Source: Luzula sylvatica (Eukaryota; Streptophyta; Magnoliopsida; Poales; Juncaceae). Taken from it: a stretch of DNA of 64,000 bases. Where the stretch lies: contig OX326958.1 of assembly GCA_946800325.1 (NCBI GenBank), positions 29,366,914 to 29,430,913 on the forward strand. Direction: 5' to 3'. A program made the position numbers and the translations under genes. Under the pieces are notes generated by a model. That model did not search any database, had not been told where the DNA came from, and worked only from the letters and a program-made list of their open reading frames with translations. Every line of letters starts with the position of its first letter. Within the stretch, counting starts at the first letter, position 1. Below, piece after piece: positions 33,256 to 45,789 of this stretch.

Positions 33256-34686
33256 TGATAAGAGGAAAATAAAGCACCTTTTTGATATCTAATTTGGGGA
33301 TTTTAGCCCTTTTGAATCACAACTTTATATATACAATTGTTCATATTTGAGATAACAAGAATATTTCTTCACTAAGTGTGTTTTATCGCTTAATTACATG
33401 TTTTAGGTGGAACTTCTCGGCAAACCAAGAGTGTAGTTGCCTTCATCATCTCGAGCCGATGAAATCGGTATATCATACCGATCATTTCGGTGCACGTATG
33501 AGGGAGGAGGCAAATAATCTTCAACATAAGAGTCTACACCAAACTCTACACGAAAACAACTCACACCATAGCCACTATCCAGCCCACTATCCAGCCCACC
33601 TACCTCACCTATAATCCCCAAACTACCCTCAATCCTCTCATCCAACTCTTGGCCAATGGGAGAGCTTCAAAGACACTATAAATAAGACCCCAAAGCCCTT
33701 GGGCAGGATTTGCTTCTTCTTCCCTCCCCTTTCTTCTTTCTCTCTCTCTAAGCACTTCCAAGAACTTTCAAGAACGTCAAGAACCATTCAAGAATTACTC
33801 GAATTCTCGAGTGATTGTTTGCCGGACTCGAAGCTTACTTCATCCGGTGAATCGATCTAATCGAAGCTAGTCGCAAAAGATACACGTCACAACCGGACTA
33901 GGAGCTTTCTTCATCCGGGAGAGTCGACAACTTCGAGCGAGAAGCGCTCGTACCGTCCTAGCTTTCTAGCGGTTCGAGCATCGAGCGACGACACTAGGCG
34001 AGGAAAGGAGCTCCTCTTGGCACGTTGAAGCTCTACTTTCTTCGAATTAGGTGTATTCTTTTCTATCTTGAATTTTCTTGTATGTTGAATGAATGTTTGA
34101 AGTCGTGTAAAGAAAACTTGTTTGAATCTAAAAATCTTTGTTCTAAATCTTATTTCTTGCATTTGATCTTGTGCTCTCTTTGTGTGATATTTTTGTTCTG
34201 CGTAGATTTTGATTTCTAGTTTCGGGAACTTTTTGAATCGTAGAATTTCATGAAATATTCGAATTGATATGAATTTTTGAAAACTGTCACTTAAATTGAA
34301 AACCTGCTGTTTCCAGGGGATTGTTTTTCAGAGACCTGATTGTAATTCGTTAATAACTTTTTATTCCGTTGTCCAAATTGTTTGAAATTTTAGGATAAAT
34401 TTGATAATATGCAGACCTATCTCTACACAAAATTTCATTAATTTTGAAAACTTCGAAATAATTATTTTAAAGATCTGAAGTTAGAAAAAGTTTCTGCCCT
34501 TAATTCTCTTTTTGGAAAAGTTTCTGCCTTTTGGCTCGTTTTGATTCATTATTTGACGCATATACTCCTCGTGGAACGAACTTGCATATTACTACTATAC
34601 ACATTAAATTCCAAACTTGTTGATTGAATTGGTTTTCACATACAACGATATATCAAATTAAAAAGCGATCGAAAACCCGTTTATCA
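33256..34686 (+). repeat. 3' LTR
   Basis: 1431 bp, same ends as the 5' LTR, TATA box at 33677-33684. Confidence 0.95.
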
Positions 34687-34979
34687 ATAACAAACTACAA
34701 CTTCCGTATCCATTAAACTAAATTTACAACGTTTTGTGTATCCTACTACAAACTATGGTTGTAACTAAGACATAGTAATGGTAATGGTAATGGAGTCATT
34801 CGAATTTAGCTAATATCGCTCACGACTCACCTTACAAATAATTTAACTAGATATAATAAGTTTTCATAAAAGATTCGACTCAAAAATTAGTGAGTAAAAT
34901 GGTTGGGGTGCCTTCATGGGTATACATCGTTTGCCCCGTAAAAAATCAAGGAAAATATGATAAGAAATGTTATCATGAC

Positions 34980-35406
34980 CAGGACCGGCTCATGTGTAAA
35001 ATCCTTGAAGCTCGGGTTTTGAGTCCAAAATTTTAAGGGCTTCATATTTTTCGAAAAAGATGATATATCTATTTAAAAATAAATATAATTATAATAAAAT
35101 TACTACAAAACATAAAAAGACTTGCGGTTTATTGGTAGAACAATTGTCTATTTTGTGAGAGGTCAAGGATTCGAGTCCCTACAAACTATAATTTTAATTT
35201 GTTTTATTCCAAAATATAGTGAAAATATGAGAAAAAATGATGTGATGATGTGACGAGATCTGAACCTTGGATAGAAAAAAAAAACAAGATCCTTAATCAA
35301 TAAGCGACATAATCGCATGTGACACATTAGTCTTCCTTAATAATTAATTTAAATATTAAAAAAAAAAAATTGGCACCGTGTCCTTAAAATGCTGGGGCCG
35401 ACCCTG
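34980..35406. mobile_element. hAT-like element with CAGG(A/G)(C/T)CGGC ends and 8-bp TSD
   Basis: 427 bp. Left end CAGGACCGGCTC and right end (complement) CAGGGTCGGCCC. Flanked by a perfect 8-bp duplication ATCATGAC (34972-34979 and 35407-35414). The interior holds a tRNA-like stretch at about 35118-35182 (GGTTTATTGGTAGAACAA, then GGATTCGAGTCCC), and a second tRNA-like stretch in reverse at about 35253-35325. No transposase. Confidence 0.8.
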
Positions 35407-35414
35407 ATCATGAC

Positions 35415-36566
35415 TTCATTATTTAAGAATACGTCATACTAGAATTAATATTTACTAATTTGAATTCTTGTAATTTAATTATTTAAGATAACAAAAAGAA
35501 ATGGGAAATTTGAGGTTGGTACGCTTGCTTCTTGATTGGTTTTATCTTTTATTTTCATTTTTATTGAATTATAATGATAAAATTATATAGAAGAAATTAT
35601 AAAGAAAAAAGTGGATATTATTTAGTATTTAGCATCCTTTTGCCAGTCTACTACAAGTTATTAAATGAGAACTTAAAAATTAAAATTTTAATATAATTGA
35701 AAACAAAATTGTAAAATAGATCTAGTCCAAATATGAATAGGTCTATTTTTGCTAGAGAAATTTTATTAATTTAACATAAATTCTCTTTTTTTCTTAATTT
35801 AACTACATATTTCCATTATTTTTAGTTGAATACACAGGCCAGCTAATTTTTCTTTTTATTAATTATTCAAATATTTTTTAGATGCCAATCATTGCATTGA
35901 ATCGGAACACCTCCAACATTGGCAATCTTATGAACTTTTCTTTTCTTTTTTTGAAATATTTTTCGTATTCCCCCTTGAAACTCAGATATTTCTCCTTACG
36001 ATTCGTATACATAAAAATGATATATTACGATGCAAAAATGATATAATATATAGATAATATAGAAAAATAGGGTCCAAAGAGAAGAGAAGAGTGGGAAGAA
36101 AAGACACGTAATGGGCCTATTGTCTTTAATTTTAATTGTGGTGGCCCCAAATGGCTGCTAAAGTCTCTCATAAAAGGTCTTTTGTCTGCTTCCTTTATTT
36201 AATGATTCAATTGAATTCATCTTCCTTTTGTATTTCGAGCTTTGAATTTTTAATTTTTGAGTTTTCAGTATATTTAATCACAAGTATAATAACCACAAGA
36301 ATTGGCTGATGAAAATATTAGGTGTAATAGGAGATGAACAGTAGTGAATGTGAAAAGAAAAGTATTGATTTGTTTTCTTGAGCACGTTTGGCACGAGTCA
36401 ACAAGGGCATCTATCCATAACTGTGGTGTGGTGTGGTAGAGAAATATAGGGTCCATGCTCAATTATCAATCTTTTCAAAAGATGTATTTTTTTTTTTTTT
36501 TTTTTTTATGTTTTTAAGGTATACTACATCCAATCTTTGTAAAATAAATTATACTTGTATAAAGAT
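35415..36566. other. Gene-free AT-rich stretch
   Basis: No supported gene. It contains a 21-23 bp poly(T) run near 36487. Nothing else recognised. Confidence 0.4.
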
Positions 36567-37020
36567 AGGGTGACGCTATTGCAAAAACTAACTTGGCTAA
36601 ATTGATAGCAATTTTAATTTTTTTTAATCAAATGATCACTATACTCCTATTTATGATGATTGATATTTATTAAACTTATATACTATTATTTATATCTTTC
36701 ATGAATAATGAAAAAATATTTTTTCTAATATTATGAAAAAACCAAACCTAACCAATATATATTAATTTTCATATTTATATATATATATGACATGCTACAA
36801 TTTAATTATTTTTTTATGATGAAAAAGTTAAGAATAAAAATATTTTTTATATATGAAATATTTTATTTGCATGATTTATGAAAAGTGATAAACTAATATA
36901 TAAATTTTAGAAATATCAATCATCAATTCATCATTAATAGGAGTATAACCGTTATTTAATAAAACAAAATTGAAAACGCTCTCAATTTGGTCATGTTGGT
37001 TATTGCAATAGCGACACCCT
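36567..37020. mobile_element. Foldback MITE with AGGGTG(A/T)CGCTATTGC ends
   Basis: 454 bp. The left end AGGGTGACGCTATTGC and the right end GCAATAGCGACACCCT are inverted repeats with one mismatch in 16. Inner arms pair extensively around ATGATTGATATTT and its complement. AAAGAT flanks both ends directly. Confidence 0.7.
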
Positions 37021-38270
37021 AAAGATATGGTGGTAGCAGTCCAAATTTTGATTCATTAAAAATTGGATTCATCTTTTTTATGGTGGTAGCAGTAAAAATC
37101 GAGTAATATTACGCAACATGATACACACCATATGATGCTGAATTGACAGTAAAATCGAGTATGTTGTGTATATTTACTCGTAAAAATCAGATGTAGTTTC
37201 TTTGTGGTGATAGCAATAAAACCAGTTATATTTGTTTATATTGTTATAATTTTGTCAAATATATATATGTACTTATTTATGTATTTTTTAATAACATCAA
37301 ACAAGCGGTCACTTGTCGTTACCGGTACTTACAATCCCCCCCTCCCCATGAAATCGAAAACGAAAGTATTAGCGAAGGAAGAAGATGATTTCGCTCGTTT
37401 CGGAACTAACAATTATAATAAAATTATTTATATTTCACCAAAAATAAAGTGGTATAATGGTAAAACATGCGTTTAGAAATTGAGAGGTTCTGAGTTTGAA
37501 ACCATAAAGTCACATATTTTGAATTTTTTTAAATTTGGCCTCCTTTATAAAATGAGACTTTTCAATCTTTATAAATTGATTATGGATCCGGTCCTGAGTA
37601 CTTATATTTTTTTACTATGATATTAATGAAATACGAATTCATAACCTATTTAACATATAATTTTATTGTATGAAACACTCAATCAACTGAGTTACGAAAT
37701 AATTGACATATATACTTAATTTTATCAAGATATACATTACGAATTTTAATACTGTATACTAAATTTCAAAAAAATGAGACTATCATCATCCCTCTCGGCC
37801 TCTTAACAAATTCGTCCATGATCCATAACATCATATCAAAAAATATCCTCGTATGAACCATTATCCTCACAAGTTCGGATCTTCTCCAACCAATATGGGG
37901 GATATAAAAGCACGATCATGCTGAGTGAAATATGACGTTTTTGTAGGACAAATGTTTCTGCATATAATAAGTTGGATCTAATATGGCATTTTGTTGTGTT
38001 ACGTGGATAAATTCGACTACAATAATCCTGGTAACATGGCATGCCACTTTGTTGAACTTGAGTAATCGGATTGTACTGGACCGGACCCATGATGATAATG
38101 ACTGCATGTGAACATGATTCGTGCTCCAGTAGCACATATATACGAACCCTACTATGTGCTGCATGATTAATTCGTATGTGAAGACGATCCATCATAGAGA
38201 TGTTTCATACGTACATGTCTACATGACCCGATCCGTACATATACTGTGAAGGAATAAGGATAAGAGGGGG
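37021..38270. other. Gene-free region with SINE-like and tRNA-like fragments
   Basis: 37301-37316 carries the near-palindrome ACAAGCGGTCACTTGT, related to 14865-14880. About 37448-37505 is tRNA-like (GTGGTATAATGGTAAAACATG, later GGTTCTGAGTTTGAAACC). 37586-37600 reads GGATCCGGTCCTG, like a hAT end. No gene was recognised. Confidence 0.4.
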
Positions 38271-38525
38271 GAGCCAGAATTTCAATAGAAAACATCAAAC
38301 ATTATCAACGCATCCGAAAATATTTTCTCATATATCGCCGAGTCGTTCTCCCTCCTAAGATTTTCGTCGGACAGTGTATATATCTAGTGATCCAGTGTCT
38401 TTTTTATCAATATAACGATATAGAATTTACTGTTTGCTAAAGAAAAAATCGTATAGTGTAATATTAGAACAAATTTTTCATTTTGTCCCCTCTAAAAAAA
38501 TCTTGTCAAGATTCGTCACTGATCT
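38271..38525 (+). mobile_element. Dispersed repeat family, copy A
   Basis: Starts GGAGCCAGAATTTC and ends TTTTGTCCCCTCTAAAAAAAT...AGATTCGTCACTG. Related copies are at 55480-55580 (partial, same strand) and 57165-57390 (opposite strand). Noncoding; class not determined. Confidence 0.5.
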
Positions 38526-41500
38526 TGAATTTCACAAAAGTAATATCATTGATATGTTTTTTTGAGGGCTCCATGTGTTCATTTAAAAAACATATCATTA
38601 TTCCTCTAAAAGATCATAAAAAGAGTGACAACATGATTGAACTATCCCTACTCCATGCAAATTGGGTAGCATTAGCAACGAGACACTACTTTTTTTTTTT
38701 TTTTTTCAAGTCAACTTTCTTTAAGTGCCAACTTTAATCAAGTGGATTTCCTTGTTTTCGTGACATGCATGCGAAATGTATCAATCTATTGATTAAGAAG
38801 TATCACTCGAGAAGTCGAGAGATCTTTCTAAAATCAGTAAGTTAACTTTAAAGTTTAATTGTTAGTTTAGAAAAAAAATCATCCTTTATGTTACTTCTCC
38901 TAAACCCTCAAAAAGCACCAACATAATCAGTGGAAAAAAAAATATGGTCACTTTTATAAATTAAAAGTGTATTTTTATTGGGTGATTTTATGGTAGGATA
39001 TTTTTTTTATGATGATTTTTTGTTTAAAAAGATAATTTGATAATTTGTCAATTTAATGAATATTCAAGTGTGTTTGTATTAATTATGCTAGACAAAATAG
39101 AAAACATTTATCAATCATACAAATAAAAAATTTAATTAATTAAAAATATCCAAATTATTTTTTTAAAAAGATTCTAGTGTACAATCAACAATTTTTATTT
39201 TATCAAATAAATTTGAAGGCAACTAGACAGTAGTCAGCACCTTATACGCCGTAAATTAGATTTCGTATGTATAAATGAAAATGTACGGTTCTTGCTCTGT
39301 TTCTTTCTGTTTGAAATCAAATTGTGTCTGCCAAACTTTTTTGATTCTTTATGAGATTTGCAGATTGGTATACTCAATTCATTGTCATGCTTTCCTTAAT
39401 TTGTCTGTACTGTACTGCTGACAATTATGTAAATGTTATCATCCTCTCCATTTCTACTCCAAAAAGATCAATCTTTGTATAAATTATAGGTGAGTTTATG
39501 TTTTCTTACTTTTTTTTAGACAAACAACGAGGGTGTAATATATGTTTATTTCAATCAATACAAAGAAAGTTCGTTGAAAACTAATTCAGGTTGATGAAAT
39601 ATTGAATATATCGAGGTTTTTTGTATTATTTTGTTTTCTCTCTCGATCAGATCAATAGAAAAAAAAAACATGTTCAAGATCATTTCAGTTGACGGCGTAT
39701 TAAATCTATCTAAACAGTTTTCTTATGTATTCAGGAGTTAGGTAGAAAATATGTAAGAGTGATTTTATGGTAGGATTTTTTTTCTTATAGTAGATCTTTT
39801 TTAAAAGGGTATATTAATTATAAAGATGATTTATTTGTTGTTCGAGTTAATTACACTAGGGTGTGACTCATTTATAAGATTGTATCTATCTAACTCCTAA
39901 CGACTAATACATCATCATCTCTATAATTAAAATAAGTATCTCCTACCTTACTCCTAAATACACTAGAAGTCTAGAACACGAACTACTCTATTATCAATTC
40001 ATATCGTTGGTGTGTTCAAGATATTAAAAAAAAATTTATTGTATTATTTTGTTTTCTCTCTCGATTAATAGAGAGAGCATGTTGAAACGAATTTCGATTG
40101 ATCGTGTTGTAGGTATCAAAACGATTTTCTTGCAATGTTATTTTGGTTTATCTCTCGATTTTGAGAGAGAGAGAGAGAGAGAGAGAGATCATCCTGAGTA
40201 TGAACTAAATTTTTTTATCATTCACTGATTCAATAGAAATTAATTTTATACTTTTTAAAATTTATTTAAAATAATTGCATTAACTGTAAAAATTAGTTAA
40301 TTTGTTAGTCATTTGTTTAGTAAATGTAGCTTTATAAATTATAAACTATGTGAAATCCGAAAAAAACACAAATCATGTAAGGATTAATAATTAGTAAAAA
40401 TTATTAGTCAAATATTTAACAGATATAGATTTTTATTTTTATTTGAAGGAAAATGTTTAATAGTTATAGATTTGTAAATAAAGAAATTGTTGTTTCCCTC
40501 AAGTTAAAAAAAGCAAATGGAGGGAAGTGGCATCTTATCTCTGCAATATGCAGAGCAATCCATCAATTTGTCTCTTCAGAACTTGCTTGCCTCCACTGGT
40601 CACTTCTCTAAATGCTCCTCCATCTTGTAATTGTTCTTGTTTTTTTCACTCAAAAAAATTCTTATTTTGCTTTCCAAAACTTTTTGAAATTGATAGTTCA
40701 TGCTTACAAATTCAAAATACCATCATAATGGGGTATAATTTAGTCCACTTATTTCATAGGTTACAATACTTTGATGCATGGATCAATCCTACTTAATAGA
40801 GACAAGAAGATGTAGAAAGAATGGAAGAAACCTTGAAGAAGTTGATGAGCCCAAGGATGATACGCAACTCTTTATTTTTGTCTAAAGAATCTTAGCTTTT
40901 GTTGCTTTCAATTGTGTCTTCATTAGTTTTGAGAAAATCTGAATTTGGTCCTTCAATTATTATTTAATTGTTGCTAATGATCTCGTAGTTCAGATGATCG
41001 AGCGATTGGCACAAGATATCATATGTTATGATAAATTGTAGGTTCAAGTATCAATGAAATAATAAAAAAAAAAATCAATAATTGGCCACGTTTCGGGATA
41101 TAGGATTCTCCCTAGAAAAAATATTATTCGATTGTTCGATTTAAATCCTTTGGGCTAAATTATTTAATTTGTTCAATTTGTATAATATAATTGACGCATA
41201 ATCGACATATCATCATCTAAATATACCGTTACAAAAGTATGGATTATTAAAAGATTTCTAATTCGCTTGTTTATTTTTTTTCTCCCTATACAACAATACA
41301 TTGTTTCGAATTTTCGACGTGCCATAATTTATAACTTCGGCGATATCATCATATTTCAGAATTCTAGTCGCGTTATCTTTTTTTTTTTTTTATTTGTTAC
41401 ATATCATCATTTTCTAACTAACATTATCAACCATGTCAGTATGTAACTTGATGGGTGCAATATGAATAAATGAAAAAAGTTATTTAAAATAGCCAAAAAA

Positions 41501-42149
41501 ATATTGAACCACCAAAATTTGAACTTCTCTTTTTTCTACTATCTTCCAACTCTATAGAACTTGCTTTGCTCATCTTTTTGACTTCAAAAAGTTACACATT
41601 ACGTTTGGTTTTATTCCATCACTCGACCCTTCACCATAAATGACAAAAAAATGATAAAATATAGAGAAGTAAGAATAATTCTAGCAATAGATAACAAAAA
41701 TTAAAACATGAGTTGTTTTTTAGAACCACCTTTTAATAATCTTAAATTGGAATTCGCGCAAATAGCATTTTCGAACAACAGTAGACTTAAATTTTTGCCT
41801 TTTGTTTTGAACATTTGGAGCTCGAAATCAATTTTTCTACATTTGTTTTGCTTCTGTTGAAATTTAAAATGTGATTTCGAACTTCTAGAGTCCAAAACAA
41901 AACGTAAAAAAGAAGACTTCAAAATTATATCTCTACAAACTCAAATATAAAAACGTTATATTTGTAGATCCTTCTTATTGTAAGGTTATTACAAAAAAAA
42001 AAAAAAAAAAAACTTAAATTACTCTCACAATGGGAAAAATAAATAAATAATGCAATAGACCAAAATTACATGGGAGCAACAATATATTACCGATGGAAAT
42101 TGATAACTCTTCCTAACGCAACGTTTATGCAATTTAATAATCTCTTAAT
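38526..42149. other. Gene-poor region with local direct repeats
   Basis: Blocks GTGATTTTATGGTAGGAT (near 38980 and 39758) and TTTTGTTTTCTCTCTCGAT (near 39631 and 40050) recur at about 0.4-0.8 kb spacing, suggesting an old duplication. (GA)n lies at 40163-40188. A tRNA-like stretch is near 41000-41060. One short ORF is listed separately. Confidence 0.4.
40517..40630 (+). CDS. Unrecognised short ORF, 37 aa
   Basis: Reads MEGSGILSLQYAEQSINLSL and continues to Leu37 before a TAA. It has balanced composition unlike the AT-rich surroundings, and a plausible donor (GTAATTG) overlaps its last codons. It may be the first exon of an unrecognised gene, a gene relic, or chance. I do not recognise a family. 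Confidence 0.2.
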   Translation: MEGSGILSLQYAEQSINLSLQNLLASTGHFSKCSSIL

Positions 42150-44178
42150 TTAACTATTACTTTTATTTAGTTCAGTTTTATTTGCAAATAATCTTAGTGC
42201 AAGCGCATACACATCTTTTTTCTTCGCCGAAGTTGCTTCTGAAACAAGTTTCACCGCCTATACAACAAAAAATAAAAAATAACGGAAAATTTAATTAGAT
42301 TTAAAATTCTGAAGTTTGTTAATTTTAACGGCGACTTAACGGTTTCGATAAATTTGATATTTATTAGTTTTAATTGGATAAAATTGATACTTTTTTAATT
42401 TGGTAAGGATAAATTTGATATTAATTGTGATTAGTAAAGATAAATATGATATTAGCAATTTAAGAGGGAGATACCAATAATTTTCCCTAAAAATAAAAGA
42501 ACTTAACAAAAGCAAAAACAAAATAATTTTATTGCGTACCGAGGAAAGGGGGAGACCACTAGCGATCAATTTTTCGAGTTCAAATTCAAGATCGGTTTCG
42601 GATGGTATTTCTGGACCCGGATCCGAATTCCCCTCTATTAAAACTGTAATTTCTCCTCTTGCTTGCTTCTCTGAGTAATATTTATTCGCCTCCCCTATAT
42701 TGCCTCTCCAGAACTAATATAATTTGCCACGAACAATAATTGTATTTATTCATTTAGGCAAATTTTCGTAAAAACCCATATATTCCTTGTATTTAATCGC
42801 GAGGTAAAAAAATATATAGATGAAAAAGTTAAAAAAAACCTCTTCATGTATTTTAGTGATCTCTCTTGCAATAACACATGACCTGAAAATAATAAAGTCA
42901 TAAAATCATAACAAAAGGAAAATAAAAAACAATAGAGCAAAATGAAGATTTAAATTCAAATTATTTTTACCTAGAATCACCAAATATTGAAGACGCTTCG
43001 TTTAAGAATTGGTTTAAACCATGAGGAGGTACGAAGAAAATTTGTGTACCAGTTTCTTTAGCTGATATTTCTAGTTTCTCTCTTCTCGTACCAGCACGTT
43101 TTGGTAGAAACCCAACTAATTATATCAATAATAAAAAAAATTAAATTTATTTTTATGAAAATAAATTAAATGGTCAATAAAATAATTAATTTTAATTTAC
43201 CAAATGTAAATTCATTTGTAGATAATCCAGATGCAGAAAGAGCAGCAATAATTGCTGAAGGACCTGGAATTGGAGTTACTAGAATATTCTCCTTTACACA
43301 CATTTTTGCCTGCATAAAATTAGTAATATGCATAAATAATAATTTAATTTAATGTATTATAATATTAATGTTTTTTTTTTAATTGGTAGTAAATTATTAA
43401 ATTGTACCAGTTCGGTACCGGGGTCGCTAATACCAGGCGTACCAGCGTCACTAATTAAGGCGATAATTTCTCCTTCTTGAAGCCTTTTCAATATTGAAGC
43501 CTCTCTTTCTCTCTCATTGAACTTGTGATAACTAATCTATAAGTTTAATACCTTAATTAGTAATTATGAATATTGAAAGAAATATTGTAATTAGTAGAAA
43601 ATGAAAAAAATATATATAATATTAACTAGGGGTGCTTTTATGCTGTAATGGTTAAGTAATTTAGACGAATGTCTAGTATCTTCTGTAAGTATCACATTAG
43701 CGGATTTAAGCACACGTAATGCCCTACAAATTAAAAAATAATCAATTAATTAAAAAAATTCGATTCTTCAGTACCAAATTTCCTGAAATAAAATTCATAC
43801 AAAAAATTACCAAGTTAATTTGTCTATATGGAGTTTAAAAAATGAACGAACCTTAGGGTTATATCTTCAAGATTACCGATTGGAGTGGCAACGAGATATA
43901 ATCCTGGTTCTAATTCCTGATAAATGATATATAAAATGATATTTGGATTAGCATTTCGTCAAATAAATTGAAATTAAATGAGAGTAAGAGGCACATACCG
44001 ACTTAGAGGTAGACGTAGAGGTCAAACCAGCCAAAGATTCGTCACAGGAGAAACTAGAGATGGAATGAGTAAAACGAACTGAATTTGAAGAAGAATTGAA
44101 GAAAGAATGAAGCTTTTTGGTTCTTAATGGAGAACGAAGGACTGGAGAAAGGGTTTTGGAAGTGAGAATAAAAGCCAT
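42150..44178 (-). CDS. RsmI-type 16S rRNA 2'-O-methyltransferase (tetrapyrrole methylase fold), probably plastid or mitochondrial
   Basis: Nine exons: 43999-44178, 43852-43916, 43627-43723, 43408-43536, 43201-43309, 42971-43115, 42840-42882, 42540-42713, 42150-42257. They join to 349 aa. Residues 1-60 are Ser/Thr/Arg-rich and look like an organellar transit peptide. The mature part follows bacterial RsmI closely: LVATPIGNLEDITLRAL (68-84), LTEDTRHSSKLL (94-105), ALISDAGTPGISDPG (140-154), VTPIPGPSA (168-176), FVGFLPKR, then VIAREITKIHEE and the ARGEITVLIEG block. Known reaction: SAM-dependent 2'-O-methylation of the C1402-equivalent in small-subunit rRNA. The length fits RsmI plus a transit peptide. 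Confidence 0.93.
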
Positions 44179-44440
44179 GAAAGAGGGAAAGAGGTCTGGA
44201 AATGTGTTTTTTTTCAGGGTTTATGCTTACAAAGTGTCGGGAATTTAATTCCCAGTTTCCATAGAAACGGGAATCTATTTCCGGATTCTAAAATATTGGC
44301 AATGGTGTTATTGAAAATTTAAGATTTAGAAGTATGAAGATGCTAATTTAATATGATCATCTAACATATTACATAATAACAAAATTCATTTAAGTTTTAC
44401 AAAAATATAAATAACCATGATGTTATATATAAGTCTATAT
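44179..44440. promoter_or_regulatory. 5' flank of the RsmI-like gene
   Basis: Upstream region on the minus-strand side. No specific motif was recognised. Confidence 0.3.
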
Positions 44441-45789
44441 TTTCTTCAATGCATTAAAAATAGTAGATTCTTTTTAAATTGTCAGGCTATTTAATTCGTT
44501 AGTTCTATTTTCTCAAAAATCCAAACAAAATCATATGGCTAGTACAATGCAAAATATTCGATTTTCAAGTTTTTTCATAAAACTTAGAGAGAGAATATCA
44601 GGCATAATACATTCAAAATACTTAATTTTCTAAATTTCTTCTAAATCTTCTCAAAATCTCAAATTTCATGGCTAGTACCATCCAAATACTTATTTTTATT
44701 TTTCTTTCTAAAATATCATGAAGAATAATTAATGTAAAATACTCATTTTTTATGTTTTTTTAAACCCCTCACAAATTATTCTCTATTAAATCGATTTCCC
44801 CCCTGGATGTTTTATTCTCAAAATCTCCGAAATTTGAATGTCCAAATATGCAAAATATTCGATTTTCTTTTTAAAAAAAAAAAAGCATAGATAGTGGTTC
44901 TTAATACATGTAAAAATTTCAATTCAAGTTCTATCAAATAAAAAATATATTGTGATGGCTAATACAGGCAAACATATTAATTAAAATCTCTTAAATTTCA
45001 AGGATAATAAATTCAAAGTACTCAGTTTTTTCTTATTTTTTCACAAAGAAAAAAAAAATTAGACACTAATACATGAAAAATACATTCTCTTCAATTTTCT
45101 TTATATCCCCACAAATTTGCGCCTATCGTGTAAAATTCTCAATTTTTTAAATATTTCCAAAAAAATCCAAGAACTAAAGGCTAATACAATGAAAAAATAT
45201 TGAATTTTCAAGTTTTTAAGCAAATATTCAATGTCTGAAGTTTCAGAAAAAAAACTTAGATATTGAAGATTGCTATTACATGCAAAATATTTTGTTTCAT
45301 GTTGTTTTCAAAAAGACAGACAGTGAAGTCTAATATACGCAAGACACATTAATTCCTCCCATAAATTTAAAGGCTAATAAATTAAAAAAATAAGTTTTAT
45401 TAAAAACTTCAAAATTGATAGTCAAAACATGCAAATAAAGAACTTAAATGAAGTTTGTTATATCCAAAATAAATTACTTCTTCCCAAAATCCTAAAATTT
45501 AAATTTTAATATATTAAAATTAACTAATTCCAAAAAATAATTGAATACTAATACATGCAAAATATTTGTTTTTCAAGTTTTGTAAAGTGCTTATGGAACT
45601 AAAATAGTAATTGATTTTCAAGTTTCTAGACAATTTTAAAGACAAATACATGTAAAACATATTAATTTTTCCCAAAATCTCAATAACAGGCTAACATGAA
45701 AAAAACTTGTTTTTTTTAGTTTTCTCAAAAACTACAAATTTAAAGTCGAACAACATTTAAACAAAACCTTAAAAAAGTGAAGGCTAACT
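44441..45789. repeat. Degenerate tandem array, left part
   Basis: Irregular repeats, roughly 80-100 bp apart, around the core AAGGCTAATACATGCAAAAT followed by ATTCGATTTTCAAGTTTTT and CCCAAAATCTC. Units are strongly diverged. The array resumes at about 47722-47970 beyond the LINE, so the LINE inserted into it. Confidence 0.6.

Larger units (their letters stand above)
28393..34686 (+). mobile_element. Complete non-autonomous LTR retrotransposon with 5-bp TSD
   Basis: Two 1431-bp LTRs (28393-29823 and 33256-34686) start TGATAA and end TTATCA. The element is flanked by a perfect 5-bp duplication ATAAC (28388-28392 and 34687-34691). I see only three single-base differences between the LTRs, so insertion is recent. 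A primer-binding site follows the 5' LTR, and a short purine tract (AAGTATGGGGG) precedes the 3' LTR. Internal DNA holds a gag-like ORF and a short integrase C-terminal remnant; protease, reverse transcriptase, RNase H and the integrase core are absent. The layout fits an internally deleted Ty3/gypsy element, probably Athila/Tat-like, mobilised in trans. Confidence 0.93.
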
